The notes under the pieces were generated by a model. That model was not told the DNA's origin. It was given only the letters and a program-made list of their open reading frames with translations, and ran no database searches. Source: Candidatus Daviesbacteria bacterium RIFCSPLOWO2_01_FULL_37_10 (GTDB taxonomy: Bacteria; Patescibacteriota; Microgenomatia; Daviesbacterales; UBA10151). Taken from it: a stretch of 40,099 nt of DNA. Positions 1 to 7,915 of this stretch are shown piece by piece (position 1 is the stretch's first letter; every line of letters begins with the position of its first letter). Position numbers and translations under genes: made by a program. The stretch is from contig MFDK01000010.1 in the NCBI GenBank assembly GCA_001776865.1, forward strand, positions 2,855-42,953, written 5' to 3'.

Positions 1-1
1 T

Positions 2-694
2 CTTGAATCAGTAAAAGATATTGCTGATGAGATAATTATAGTAGACGGTGGATCAAAGGATAAAACTGTGGAAATTGCAAGGTCATTTGGTGCAAAAATA
101 ATCAATACAGATAACCCGCCTATTTTTCATATTAATAAAAATAAAGCCATAGGTGCGGCTGCAAAGGAATGGATCCTGCAGCTTGATGCTGACGAAAGAG
201 TAACTAGAGATCTTGCAAGTGAAATTAAAAAGGAAATTAACAAGGACTCTCTGATAAACGGATTTTGGATTCCTAGAAGTAATTTTTTCCTGGGAAGATT
301 TTTAAAAAAAGGCGGACAATACCCGGATTATACCTTAAGGCTTTACAGAAATGGTAAAGGAAAACTGCCGGCCAAAGATGTACATGAACAAGCAGTTGTA
401 GAGGGAAAGGTAGATTATTTAAAAAATCCTTTGCTTCATTTTAGAGATAATAGTTTAAAAAAATATTTGAGCGGATTAAATAGATATACTTCTATTATGG
501 CTTTACAAATGGGAAATGATAAGTTGCCAAAGGATCCGAGAACCTTTTTAATATACTTTCTGCTTAAACCTATCTTATGGTTTCTAAAAACCTATTTAAG
601 GCATAAAGGATTTATGGATAGCTGGCAAGGTTTTATATTTTCCTTTTTCTCGTCTGTTAGATTTCCGATAGCATATTTAAAATATATAAGATGA
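2..694 (+). CDS. GT2 family glycosyltransferase, WaaE/KdtX-like (5' partial)
   Basis: The frame is open from base 2 to the TGA at 694, so the gene runs off the left edge; the GTG at 68 is internal. The visible 231 residues include the nucleotide-binding strand IIVDGGSKD, the metal-binding region LQLDADER (a DxD type motif), and YRNGKGK and HEQAVVEG segments typical of the WaaE/beta-1,4-glucosyltransferase branch of GT2. Members transfer a sugar from a nucleotide donor to a lipid-linked or polysaccharide acceptor at the inner membrane face. The C-terminal part (about residues 180-231) is hydrophobic and aromatic and probably touches the membrane. The stop overlaps the next start (ATGA), so it is translated as part of an operon. 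Donor and acceptor cannot be inferred. Confidence 0.85.
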   Translation, partial: LESVKDIADEIIIVDGGSKDKTVEIARSFGAKIINTDNPPIFHINKNKAIGAAAKEWILQLDADERVTRDLASEIKKEINKDSLINGFWIPRSNFFLGRFLKKGGQYPDYTLRLYRNGKGKLPAKDVHEQAVVEGKVDYLKNPLLHFRDNSLKKYLSGLNRYTSIMALQMGNDKLPKDPRTFLIYFLLKPILWFLKTYLRHKGFMDSWQGFIFSFFSSVRFPIAYLKYIR

Positions 695-1767
695 AAACGA
701 TAAAAGTTGCATTCTGTACAAAACCTTTACATTCAGGGCACAGTGTAAGAGGGGTAGGGTACTACGCAAGAAATATACTTGAAAACCTGAAGAGTTTGGA
801 TGATGTTGAGGTTGAAGAATTTGAGGATATTTCGAAAATTAAAAAAGCGGATGTAGTTCATTATCCGTGGTTTGATCTTTTCAATAGAACTCTGCCTATA
901 AATAAGAGATTCCCAACTATTGTAACTGTACATGATGTGATTCCGCTTTTATATCCCGACCAATATCCACCCGGAATTAAAGGAAGACTTAATTTTGCAT
1001 TACAAAAGATAGCACTTATAAGTTGTAAGTATATAATTACTGTTTCCGAAGCGAGCAAGAAGGATATTGAGAACTATTTGAAGGTTAGAAAAGAAAAAAT
1101 TATAGTAACTTATGAAGCAGCAAATGAAAATTTTAAAATCCAGCCTGATTCTAAGCAGCTTAAAATAAGAAGAAAATTCAACTTACCTGAGCGCTTTCTA
1201 CTGTATGTTGGGGATGCAAACTTTAATAAGAATACACCCATGTTAATTGAGGGGTTTAGGAAACTTAAAAGTCTGCCAGAGTTTAAGGATCTGAAACTTG
1301 TTTTAATTGGAAATGTTTTTTTAAAAAAACCTGAGAATATAAATCACCCGGAACTTGAGAGCTTAAAGAAGACTTTATCCCTGATTACTGAATACAAACT
1401 CGAGAATGAAGTTATAATACCAGGGCAACTTGAAACTGATGAATTAGCTGCAGTTTACAATTTAGCACTAGTTTATGTTCAGCCATCCTTATATGAGGGA
1501 TTTGGCTTGCCTGTCCTGGAGGCAATGAGTTGTGGTGTACCTGTAGTGAGCTCGGATTCTCCTGCCTTAAAGGAAATAGGAGGAGAAGCTGTTGTCTACT
1601 TTAACCCGAAAGATTTAAATAGTTTTGTTGATTGTTTGAAAAGTGTTTTACAAAACAGGTCTATTCAAGATAAACTATCTAAATCCGGGTTAAATAGGGC
1701 AAGCCGTTTTTCATGGGAGAATACAGCAGATGAAACTATTAAAGTATATAAGCAGAGCTTGCAATAA
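691..1767 (+). CDS. GT4-type glycosyltransferase (GT-B fold)
   Basis: A 358-residue soluble glycosyltransferase. The N-terminal half carries VGYYARNIL and TVHDVIPLLYP, and the C-terminal half has the donor-binding stretch LYVGDANFNKN followed by SLYEGFGLPVLEAMSCGVPVV, the E-x-FG-x(4)-E signature of GT4 retaining transferases. It would transfer a sugar from an NDP- or GDP-sugar onto a growing glycan in the cytoplasm. The start ATG lies inside the upstream stop (ATGA overlap), and no Shine-Dalgarno is visible, so translational coupling is likely. Its 3' end overlaps the next reading frame. Substrate is unknown. Confidence 0.9.
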   Translation: MKTIKVAFCTKPLHSGHSVRGVGYYARNILENLKSLDDVEVEEFEDISKIKKADVVHYPWFDLFNRTLPINKRFPTIVTVHDVIPLLYPDQYPPGIKGRLNFALQKIALISCKYIITVSEASKKDIENYLKVRKEKIIVTYEAANENFKIQPDSKQLKIRRKFNLPERFLLYVGDANFNKNTPMLIEGFRKLKSLPEFKDLKLVLIGNVFLKKPENINHPELESLKKTLSLITEYKLENEVIIPGQLETDELAAVYNLALVYVQPSLYEGFGLPVLEAMSCGVPVVSSDSPALKEIGGEAVVYFNPKDLNSFVDCLKSVLQNRSIQDKLSKSGLNRASRFSWENTADETIKVYKQSLQ

Positions 1768-2923
1768 CTTCGTTATTGTGAAAAAGCTATGTCTGGATAA
1801 AGATGTACAAAAAATATTTTTACTCTTTATTTTTTGGAAATTTTTTTTAATTTTAGTTTCATTTCTTTCACTGAAATTTTTAGCTTTACGCGGCAAGGAT
1901 TTTTTTGGCGGAGGATTTGAAGCTTATATTAAAACCCCTTTATTTTACGGGTGGGCTAACTTTGACGGCGAACATTATCTGTCCATTGCGCAGGTAGGAT
2001 ATAGGAGTTTAGAACAAGCATTCTTTCCGGTTTATCCTATACTGATTAATTTTTTTGCGAAACCTTTTGGGGGCACTATGGAAAATTTAGTAGTAAGTGG
2101 TCTTTTAATATCTAATGTATCATTTCTAGCAGCCCTTATTGTTCTGTTTAAGCTCATTATTCTTGATTATCCAAAAAAAATTGCTTATTTTACTGTACTT
2201 TTACTTCTACTTTTTCCAACGTCATTTTATTTTGGAGCATTATACAGCGAGTCTTTATTTCTGCTTTTGACTGTTGCATCATTTTACCTTATAAGAAAAG
2301 GGTACTGGTTTTTTGCCTCTTTACTTGGAGTATTTTCTTCCGCAACAAGAATTTTTGGCGTACTTTTGGTTCCTGCTTTTTTACTTGAAGCCAGTGAGAA
2401 AAAGCTAAAAGTTAATAAGTTTGTATTCACCTTCCTTATTCCTACTGGTCTTTTAGCGTATATGTATTATCAGTGGATAAATTATGGTGATCCGCTTGCT
2501 TTTTATCATTTACAGAAAATTGTCGGTCCACAACATGAATCTGGAATTACTCTACTCCCGCAAATTTACTACAGGTATATAAAAATGATGCTAACAACTC
2601 CTTTTTCAAATCCTATATACTCAACTATTATACTTGAGTTTATCGTCGGAATTTTATTTTTCATCTTACCAATCCTGGGATTTTTAAGGAAGATGAAAGC
2701 TTCCTATTTATTTTATGCATTCGCTGGGTTTATACTGCCAACAATTCAAGGTAGTTTTTCTTCTGTCCCAAGGTATGTAATAGTTTTATTCCCCGCATTT
2801 CTTATTATGTCTATTTTGCTTGAAAGTTTTAAAAAGCCGGTAAAAATTGCCATTTTGTTTTTATCAGGAATATGTCTTATTATTGAGACTGCCCTTTTTT
2901 TTAGAGGGTACTGGGTGGCATAA
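1730..2923 (+). CDS. PIG-V-like polytopic mannosyltransferase (GT-C)
   Basis: A 397-residue protein with many hydrophobic segments from about residue 28 onward. The first loop has WANFDGEHYLSIAQVGY, which resembles the W-D-x-x-x-Y/W loop of PIG-V and other GT-C enzymes that use a polyprenyl-phosphate sugar on the outer membrane face; FFPVYPILI follows. The start is uncertain: ATG 1730 lies 38 nt inside the upstream gene, and a GTG at 1778 just after that gene's stop would give a 381-residue product. Neither has a Shine-Dalgarno. It is co-directional with GT genes and a flippase, fitting extracellular glycan assembly. The PIG-V link rests on this motif and topology only. Confidence 0.75.
   Translation: MKLLKYISRACNNFVIVKKLCLDKDVQKIFLLFIFWKFFLILVSFLSLKFLALRGKDFFGGGFEAYIKTPLFYGWANFDGEHYLSIAQVGYRSLEQAFFPVYPILINFFAKPFGGTMENLVVSGLLISNVSFLAALIVLFKLIILDYPKKIAYFTVLLLLLFPTSFYFGALYSESLFLLLTVASFYLIRKGYWFFASLLGVFSSATRIFGVLLVPAFLLEASEKKLKVNKFVFTFLIPTGLLAYMYYQWINYGDPLAFYHLQKIVGPQHESGITLLPQIYYRYIKMMLTTPFSNPIYSTIILEFIVGILFFILPILGFLRKMKASYLFYAFAGFILPTIQGSFSSVPRYVIVLFPAFLIMSILLESFKKPVKIAILFLSGICLIIETALFFRGYWVA
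1762..1778 (+). repeat. 7-bp inverted repeat over a stop codon
   Basis: CAATAAC, TTC, GTTATTG form a perfect 7-bp hairpin with a three-base loop. It contains the TAA stop of the upstream GT and ends at a GTG that could start the next gene. No T tract follows, so it is not an intrinsic terminator; it might affect reinitiation. Confidence 0.4.
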
Positions 2924-2933
2924 TGACAATTGA

Positions 2934-2973
2934 TTTGTACAAAATCTCTAATTAAATGACAAATTACAAGTTA
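2934..2973. repeat. Degenerate heptad-type repeat at the flippase start
   Basis: This stretch contains the palindrome TTTGTACAAA (2934-2943) and, across the flippase start, 7-base-spaced units of the type TGACAAA TTACAAG TTA. The decamer TTACAAGTTA (2964-2973) recurs exactly at 26181-26190 beside a clear heptamer array. It encodes the flippase N-terminus MTNYKL. I read it as a decayed short tandem repeat. Confidence 0.35.
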
Positions 2974-4200
2974 GTTATTACTAAAATATTAAAACATCCT
3001 CTATTTACCGGTAGTGCGATTATGGTAATTGGTCATAACATTTTTAACATTGGGCAGTTTTTTTATTATTTTTTAACAATAAGACTTCTTAATACGACCG
3101 AGTATGGCGATCTTGCAGCAATAATTTCTATACTTGGGATAATCGGTATCATCCAGCTTGCCTTTGGGCTAACTATAGTGAAATTCGTAGCTTCACAAAA
3201 AACTGAAGCAGCAGTTTCTAATTTGATTAAGTGGTTTAATTACTGGGGATTTTTGGCAGGTGGAATTGCTGCAGTTTTATTATTATTGTTATCACCAATT
3301 GCGAGTATTTTCTTAAATTTAACTCAGCCCAAATTATTTTATCTAATTTCCCCGATGTTCTTTCTTTTAGTAATAGTCTACGTTTACCGTTCAGTCTTAC
3401 AAGGTTTATTGTTGTTTAAAACGTACATAGCAAGCTTACTCGTAGATGTGGTTATAAGAATAAGTTTCACTGCACTGTTGATTCTTTTAGGTACGGCACT
3501 CTTTGGAGCTATAATTGGTATGTTCATAGGTATAATTTCAGGGTTTATTATTACCAGATCCGCACTAAATCCATATTTTTCCGGTAAAAGAGGATTAAAA
3601 CCTAAGATTATGCCTCTCTTAAAATACTCATTTCCAGTACTTATACAGGGGCTTGCTTTTACGTCCTTTTATTCTACAGATATTTTACTTGTTAAGCATT
3701 TCTTCTCCCCCCATGATGCAGGAACTTATGCGTATTTATCCGTTTTAGGGAGAATTGCAATGTTTTGCACAAGTCCTATCACGAGCACAATGTTTCCGAT
3801 TATTGCAAAAAGATTTGCAAGTAATCTGCCATACCTTAAAATTTTTTACATATGTTTTTTATTAGTTACGGGTATTTCCCTTTTTGTAGTATTAATATTC
3901 AAACTGGTGCCGGATATACCGATTTCATTACTTAATAAAAACGAGGGACAGGATATACTTTGGTGGTTTGGGCTTTTTATGGCATTTCTTGGTATTGCGC
4001 TTCTTTTTGAGCAATTCTATCTCTCAATCGGAAAAACAAAGCCAGTTTGGTTTTTTGTAGCAGCCGCAGCGCTTCAAGCAGTATTTATTTGGTTTATACA
4101 CCCGAGTCTTTTTTCGGTAGTTCAAATTTCAGTTTTATCTACTGCTTTACTGAATATTGCGCTTTTTGTATACTTCCCGTATTATCGTCGTCATGGCTAA
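2956..4200 (+). CDS. Oligosaccharide flippase (Wzx/MOP superfamily)
   Basis: A 414-residue, very hydrophobic protein with about 12 membrane segments. The N-terminal pattern (FNIGQFFYYFLTIRLLNTTEYGDLAAI) fits the RfbX/Wzx polysaccharide export branch of the MOP superfamily, in which an early helix is followed by a G-D-L/Y turn. Such proteins flip undecaprenyl-linked glycans from the cytoplasmic to the outer face. ATG 2956 is the only plausible start; no Shine-Dalgarno is seen, and the upstream 32 bases and start region look repeat-derived. The 3' end overlaps the next gene by 8 nt. Its neighbours, soluble GTs and GT-C enzymes, support the export role. Confidence 0.85.
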   Translation: MTNYKLVITKILKHPLFTGSAIMVIGHNIFNIGQFFYYFLTIRLLNTTEYGDLAAIISILGIIGIIQLAFGLTIVKFVASQKTEAAVSNLIKWFNYWGFLAGGIAAVLLLLLSPIASIFLNLTQPKLFYLISPMFFLLVIVYVYRSVLQGLLLFKTYIASLLVDVVIRISFTALLILLGTALFGAIIGMFIGIISGFIITRSALNPYFSGKRGLKPKIMPLLKYSFPVLIQGLAFTSFYSTDILLVKHFFSPHDAGTYAYLSVLGRIAMFCTSPITSTMFPIIAKRFASNLPYLKIFYICFLLVTGISLFVVLIFKLVPDIPISLLNKNEGQDILWWFGLFMAFLGIALLFEQFYLSIGKTKPVWFFVAAAALQAVFIWFIHPSLFSVVQISVLSTALLNIALFVYFPYYRRHG

Positions 4201-4993
4201 GTTTAAGAAGAAACTTCTCTCAGTAATTGTACCTGCTTTCAGGCAAGAAAGAACAATTAAGAAAGACTTGGAAAATATTGAACAAGTACTTAAGGAAGGG
4301 CTCAGTGAATTTGATTTTGAAATTATTTGTGTAGTGGATGGTGATATAGATAAAACATTTCTGAACGTTAAGCAAATTAAGTCTAAAAAAATTAAGGTAT
4401 TCGGATACAATAGCAACAGAGGGAAAGGATTTGCAGTTAGATTTGGTATGGTAAGAGCAAAAGGAGATTTAATTTCATTTCTTGATGCGGGTATGGATAT
4501 AAGCCCTAAAGGAATAATGATGTTGATGGCACATATGGAATGGTATAATGCAGATGTAATTGTAGGTTCTAAAAGACATCCTGTTTCCCGGGTTAACTAT
4601 CCCCTGCGCCGCCGTATTTATAGTATTGGATATCATCTGGGTGTGAAGATGCTATTTGGATTGCCTCTTACTGATACACAATCAGGGATCAAAATATTTA
4701 AAAGAAATGTTGTTGAAAAGGTATTACCAAGACTTCTCGTGAGGAATTACGCAATGGATATAGAAATGCTGGCTGTTGCCAAATATATTGGGTTCGGAAG
4801 GATCTATGAAGCACCGATTGAAGTCAGGTTTGACAAAAGAACAAGTAGAATACGCTGGCATACAATTTTCCGTATGGTTGTAGATACGTTAGCAGTTTTT
4901 TATAGATTAAAAATTATCCGCTACTATGATATTAACAACAGACGTCTTTGGAAGCTGGATCCGGAATTGAAATTCAGGGTTAATATGGGGTAG
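4193..4993 (+). CDS. GT2 glycosyltransferase, dolichyl-phosphate-glucose-synthase-like
   Basis: Start chosen at ATG 4193, 8 nt inside the flippase, because homologues begin shortly before LLSVIVPAFRQERTI; the ATG at 4157 would add an unlikely leader. The 266-residue protein has the GT-A strand SVIVPAFRQE, GYNSNRGKGFAVRFG, SFLDAGMD at the metal site, VGSKRHP, TDTQSGIKIFKR and YAMDIEMLAVAKYIG, the set seen in DPG synthase-like GT2 enzymes that load glucose onto a polyprenyl phosphate. That product would be the donor for the GT-C enzymes nearby. Odd point: the usual DxD reads D-A-G, with the next Asp two positions later. No membrane segment is evident. Confidence 0.85.
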   Translation: MAKFKKKLLSVIVPAFRQERTIKKDLENIEQVLKEGLSEFDFEIICVVDGDIDKTFLNVKQIKSKKIKVFGYNSNRGKGFAVRFGMVRAKGDLISFLDAGMDISPKGIMMLMAHMEWYNADVIVGSKRHPVSRVNYPLRRRIYSIGYHLGVKMLFGLPLTDTQSGIKIFKRNVVEKVLPRLLVRNYAMDIEMLAVAKYIGFGRIYEAPIEVRFDKRTSRIRWHTIFRMVVDTLAVFYRLKIIRYYDINNRRLWKLDPELKFRVNMG

Positions 4994-4995
4994 TA

Positions 4996-5001
4996 TATAA
5001 T
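4996..5001 (+). promoter_or_regulatory. -10 box 7 nt from ATG 5009 (leaderless)
   Basis: A perfect TATAAT ends 7 nt before ATG 5009, so transcription would begin at or next to the start codon. It sits in TAGTATATAAT, an 11-mer repeated on the minus strand before the gene starting at 13300. Confidence 0.5.
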
Positions 5002-5008
5002 ACTTACT

Positions 5009-6040
5009 ATGGAAATTTTTTCAGAAGCTAAGGCAAATTTTGGTTATTTTGTAGCAAGAAATATTCTTGAAAGATTAGCCCCTAAGGTTAATCTGAAATA
5101 TAAAGATAGCGTAACTTTAGAAACAGCAAAGGAGTTTGAGGTAAATAACTCTTCGTTTGATGAATTAGCAGACATATACTATTCAGTAGTTTTATTTAAT
5201 CATCGGAATGCAGAAGAGGCTATTGAATCGACTATCAATTTATCTCAGCAACTGATTAATTTAGGTGATTTTAGAAGTTCAAAATACTATCTTAGTAAGT
5301 TTGTTCCTCGGTATCTCTCGGGTATAGATTCTTATAGACAATATTATTATCTGGCTAGAAGGGAAGAAAAATTTGCATGGATTGCTGATTATGAAATAGG
5401 TTATAAAGATGAACTTAATCATTTATCTTCTGCAAAAAAGTTTTTAGAAAATATTCCTCACGATTTATGGCGAAATGAAGAGAGGAGCCTTGATTCTACA
5501 ATAATGCATTTTGCAGGAAGAGCATATTTTGGGTTGGATAACCAGGGATTTCATAGAGGAGGATATATACATAATGCGGTTGGTTACTTTAATTATGATT
5601 TGGAAAAATATAGGGATTTAAGGGAAAATGGAAATCCAAATCCAGCAGGTGAGGGTTTTAATCATGCGTGGTTAGCAAGATGTTATATGAATTTGGAGGA
5701 CTGGAATACCTCATTGAGGGAGTTAGATACAGCAGGAGTATTATTTGATGAGGTATCAGAAAGCAGTAAGAGCGGACTAAGAGCACATTTTAATTTTCTA
5801 AAAGGCTTATATGAACTAAGGAGTGCAAACGGCTCTGTTGGCGAATCAATACATTATTTTTCTGAAGCCGCTAGAATTTGGGAAGATTTAGCACGATACC
5901 CATTTGGTGCAGCCAGTGCTCATTTAGGATTGGCTAAGACTTATTGGAAATGGCATAAACCTATTGATGCAGTAAGACATTTAAAAGTTTCCGTTCAAAC
6001 TAACCCTTACGTTTTACTAAGGGGAGTTCCTGGAGGATAG
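5009..6040 (+). CDS. TPR-like helical-repeat protein of unknown function
   Basis: 343 residues, soluble, no signal peptide. Helix-pair repeats with TPR spacing can be seen: around residues 55-100 (SFDELADIYYSVVLF, QQLINLGDFRSSKYYLSKF), 215-255 (NHAWLARCYMNLEDWNTSLRELDTA), 260-295 and 300-332 (SAHLGLAKTYWKWHKPIDAVRHL), each with the A/L-G/W-Y pattern of TPR motifs. A central Tyr-, His- and Asn-rich stretch (about 165-205) is not repeat-like. Such folds usually scaffold protein contacts. It has its own leaderless-type promoter, so it is probably not part of the upstream GT operon. I do not recognise a specific family. Confidence 0.75.
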   Translation: MEIFSEAKANFGYFVARNILERLAPKVNLKYKDSVTLETAKEFEVNNSSFDELADIYYSVVLFNHRNAEEAIESTINLSQQLINLGDFRSSKYYLSKFVPRYLSGIDSYRQYYYLARREEKFAWIADYEIGYKDELNHLSSAKKFLENIPHDLWRNEERSLDSTIMHFAGRAYFGLDNQGFHRGGYIHNAVGYFNYDLEKYRDLRENGNPNPAGEGFNHAWLARCYMNLEDWNTSLRELDTAGVLFDEVSESSKSGLRAHFNFLKGLYELRSANGSVGESIHYFSEAARIWEDLARYPFGAASAHLGLAKTYWKWHKPIDAVRHLKVSVQTNPYVLLRGVPGG

Positions 6041-6104
6041 AAAGATCTATTTTGAATGAGTATATTAATTTTTCCCTGGAGTTTTCTAAGTAAATATTTA
6101 TTGC

Positions 6105-6134
6105 TTTAAATATAACACTACGTAGTGCTATACT
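6105..6134 (+). promoter_or_regulatory. Promoter of the YerC-like regulator with overlapping palindromic operator
   Basis: A weak -35 TTTAAA (6105-6110), an 18-nt spacer and a -10 TATACT (6129-6134) lie 10 nt before ATG 6145. The spacer holds a perfect 12-bp palindrome CACTACGTAGTG (6116-6127), which extends to 18 bp (6113-6130) with one mismatched pair and touches the -10 box. The position suits a repressor operator; autoregulation is inferred. Confidence 0.55.
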
Positions 6135-6144
6135 TTGGAAAAAT

Positions 6145-6702
6145 ATGTCAAAAAAAATCTATTTTGAAAAAATAAAAAGATTAGAAAAACTTACTAAAGA
6201 TGAACAAGAGGATTTACTGTTTGATCTTCTTAGTGCATTTCAAATAATAAAGACAGTTGATGATGCGGCACTTTTTGTGCAAGATTTATTAACGCATGCT
6301 GAAGTTAAAAGACTTTCAAAAAGATTGAGAATCGCTAAGTTACTTTCTGAGGGGTATACTTATGAAGCGGTTGAGAAACAACTGCACACCAGTCATGCTA
6401 CTATAGCAAAAATTGCCAACTGGTTAGCTGATAAAGGTGAAGGATTTCGTTCAGTTTTAAGGAGACTCCCAAAAAGAGAGAACTCTCCAGCACTAACTAT
6501 ATTAAGTGATGAATGGGATCAAATAAAAAGGAGCTACTCCCGATATCTATGGCCGGAAATTCTTCTTGAAGAAATTATTAAAACAGCAAGTAAAAAGAAA
6601 AAAGAAAAATTAGGAATAGTGCTTAGTAACCTTAAAATTAAAAGTGATCTTCATAAAAAATTAGAGTCATTAATACATGAACATAAGTATACTACTACAT
6701 AG
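6145..6702 (+). CDS. YerC/YecD-type TrpR-family transcriptional regulator
   Basis: 185 residues. Residues about 10-105 match the TrpR/YerC fold: FDLLSAFQIIKTVDDAALFVQDLLTHAEVKRL, then KRLRIAKLLSEGYTYEAVEKQL and the recognition region HTSHATIAKIANWL. This is the all-helical dimeric DNA-binding fold of the Trp repressor, whose YerC branch has no well-known ligand. Family members are usually about 100 residues; here a further 80 basic residues (rich in KKKEK and in helix formers) follow, of unknown role. The gene has its own promoter with a palindrome at the -10, and its stop codon lies within a second related palindrome, so it probably controls itself and perhaps the GT gene downstream. Confidence 0.85.
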   Translation: MSKKIYFEKIKRLEKLTKDEQEDLLFDLLSAFQIIKTVDDAALFVQDLLTHAEVKRLSKRLRIAKLLSEGYTYEAVEKQLHTSHATIAKIANWLADKGEGFRSVLRRLPKRENSPALTILSDEWDQIKRSYSRYLWPEILLEEIIKTASKKKKEKLGIVLSNLKIKSDLHKKLESLIHEHKYTTT

Positions 6703-6711
6703 TAATATACT
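6687..6711 (+). promoter_or_regulatory. Second palindromic operator with -10 box, at the end of the yerC-like gene
   Basis: 6687-6710 is a 24-bp palindrome in which 10 of 12 pairs match (GTATA-n-TACTA-nn-TAGTA-n-TATAC). Its right arm runs into TATACT (6706-6711). From ACTAC at 6694 it matches the first operator from 6117 at 18 of 22 positions, including the spacing to TATACTTT. It could start transcription of the GT at 6760 with a leader of about 40 nt. No good -35 is seen. Confidence 0.5.
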
Positions 6712-6759
6712 TTCGAATTAACTTGTTAAAGTTTTATATTAAAAGCTTTTTTGGATATT

Positions 6760-7872
6760 ATGAATATTCTAATTTTTTCTTGGAGAGATATTAAACATCC
6801 CCTTGCGGGTGGCGCAGAGCAAGTTATGCATGAGCATGCAAAGGGTTGGATAGAGGTAGGACATAGTGTAACGCATTTTTCGGCACATTTCTCAGGAGCA
6901 AAGATATATGAAGAAATTGACGGAATTAAATTAGTAAGATTTAGCCATCAGTACTTAGGGGTACAGATAGCTGGATTCTTTTTTTATATAAAAAACAGGA
7001 ATAAATTCGATGTAGTTATCGATGAATTTCACGGGCTTCCTTTTTTCACACCGCTTTATGTTAGAAAAAAGATTCTTGCAGTAGTGCAGGAAACCGCAAG
7101 AGGTGTTTGGTTTTTTAATTCGTTGCCTACTCCTTTGAATTGGCTGGTTGGATTTATTGGCTATATTATTGAACCATTTGCCTTTTTATTTTACAGACAG
7201 GTTAATTTTATGACTGGTTCAAGATCCGCCAAAGAAGACATTGCTAAAATGGGAGTTATTTCTGGAAACATTACGGTTATCCCTCATGGCGTCATTACCC
7301 CTAAAAAAAACTCACAGCATAAAAATAACAAAAAAAATACTGTAATGTTTTTGGGGAAGTTATCTAAGGATAAAGGGATTGAAGATGCAATTAAATGTTT
7401 TTCTATTCTTAATAGCAGGGAAAATTTTCAATTTTGGATTATAGGTAAACCGGAGACTAAAAATTATGGGGATAAAATTAAGGAGATGGTTATTAATGCA
7501 AATTTGGATAAGAAATTAAAGTTCTGGGGATTTGTTTCTCAGCAAAAAAAATTTGATCTTCTTTCAATGGCACATATTTTAGTAAATCCATCTATCAGAG
7601 AGGGTTGGGGGCTTGTAAATATCGAAGCAAATTCCGTTGGAACTCCTGTAATCGCGTATAAATCAGCAGGGCTTATCGATTCGGTAAAAAATGGACTAAA
7701 TGGATTAATATGTAATCAGAATTCGCCGGAAGAATTAGCAAATAAAGTATTAAGTTTATTTAATAATGATAAACTTTATATGAAACTGAGTACCGGAGGA
7801 AAAAAATGGAGTAGGAAATTTTCATGGAAACGATCATGTAAGCTATCGTTAAAACTTTTGGAAAGTATTTGA
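6760..7872 (+). CDS. GT4-type glycosyltransferase
   Basis: 370 residues from ATG 6760; an in-frame TTG at 6751 adds only three residues and is less likely. The N-terminus ILIFSWRDIKHPLAGGAEQVMHEHAKGW is the acceptor-domain opening of GT4 enzymes (GGAE loop). The C-terminal half has NTVMFLGKLSKDKGIEDAI and SIREGWGLVNIEANSVGTPVI, the E-G-W/F-G-x(4)-E donor site. A hydrophobic stretch near residues 120-145 may sit on the membrane. It would add a sugar to a lipid-linked intermediate. It follows the YerC-like gene by 57 nt and may be under the operator at 6687. Confidence 0.9.
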   Translation: MNILIFSWRDIKHPLAGGAEQVMHEHAKGWIEVGHSVTHFSAHFSGAKIYEEIDGIKLVRFSHQYLGVQIAGFFFYIKNRNKFDVVIDEFHGLPFFTPLYVRKKILAVVQETARGVWFFNSLPTPLNWLVGFIGYIIEPFAFLFYRQVNFMTGSRSAKEDIAKMGVISGNITVIPHGVITPKKNSQHKNNKKNTVMFLGKLSKDKGIEDAIKCFSILNSRENFQFWIIGKPETKNYGDKIKEMVINANLDKKLKFWGFVSQQKKFDLLSMAHILVNPSIREGWGLVNIEANSVGTPVIAYKSAGLIDSVKNGLNGLICNQNSPEELANKVLSLFNNDKLYMKLSTGGKKWSRKFSWKRSCKLSLKLLESI

Positions 7873-7877
7873 AAAGG

Positions 7878-7907
7878 TTGGTAAATTTGGGTTTAGTTTG
7901 ATAAAAT
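7878..7907 (+). promoter_or_regulatory. Promoter TTGGTA-N18-TAAAAT before 7916 (leaderless)
   Basis: A -35-like TTGGTA (7878-7883) and a -10-like TAAAAT (7902-7907) are 18 nt apart, and the -10 ends 8 nt before ATG 7916, so the transcript should begin at the start codon. Confidence 0.5.
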
Positions 7908-7915
7908 CTTAAGTC

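Noticed and set aside
1762-1778. Hairpin as an intrinsic terminator
   Set aside because: It is AT-rich, has no T tract after it and the next gene continues in the same direction.
2934-2943. TTTGTACAAA as an operator for the flippase
   Set aside because: Only 10 bp, AT-rich, and within a stretch that looks like decayed heptamer repeats.
6041-6104. Small gene or RNA in the gap after the TPR-like gene
   Set aside because: No start with ribosome site, no stable hairpin and no conserved structure; only the promoter of the regulator is visible further on.
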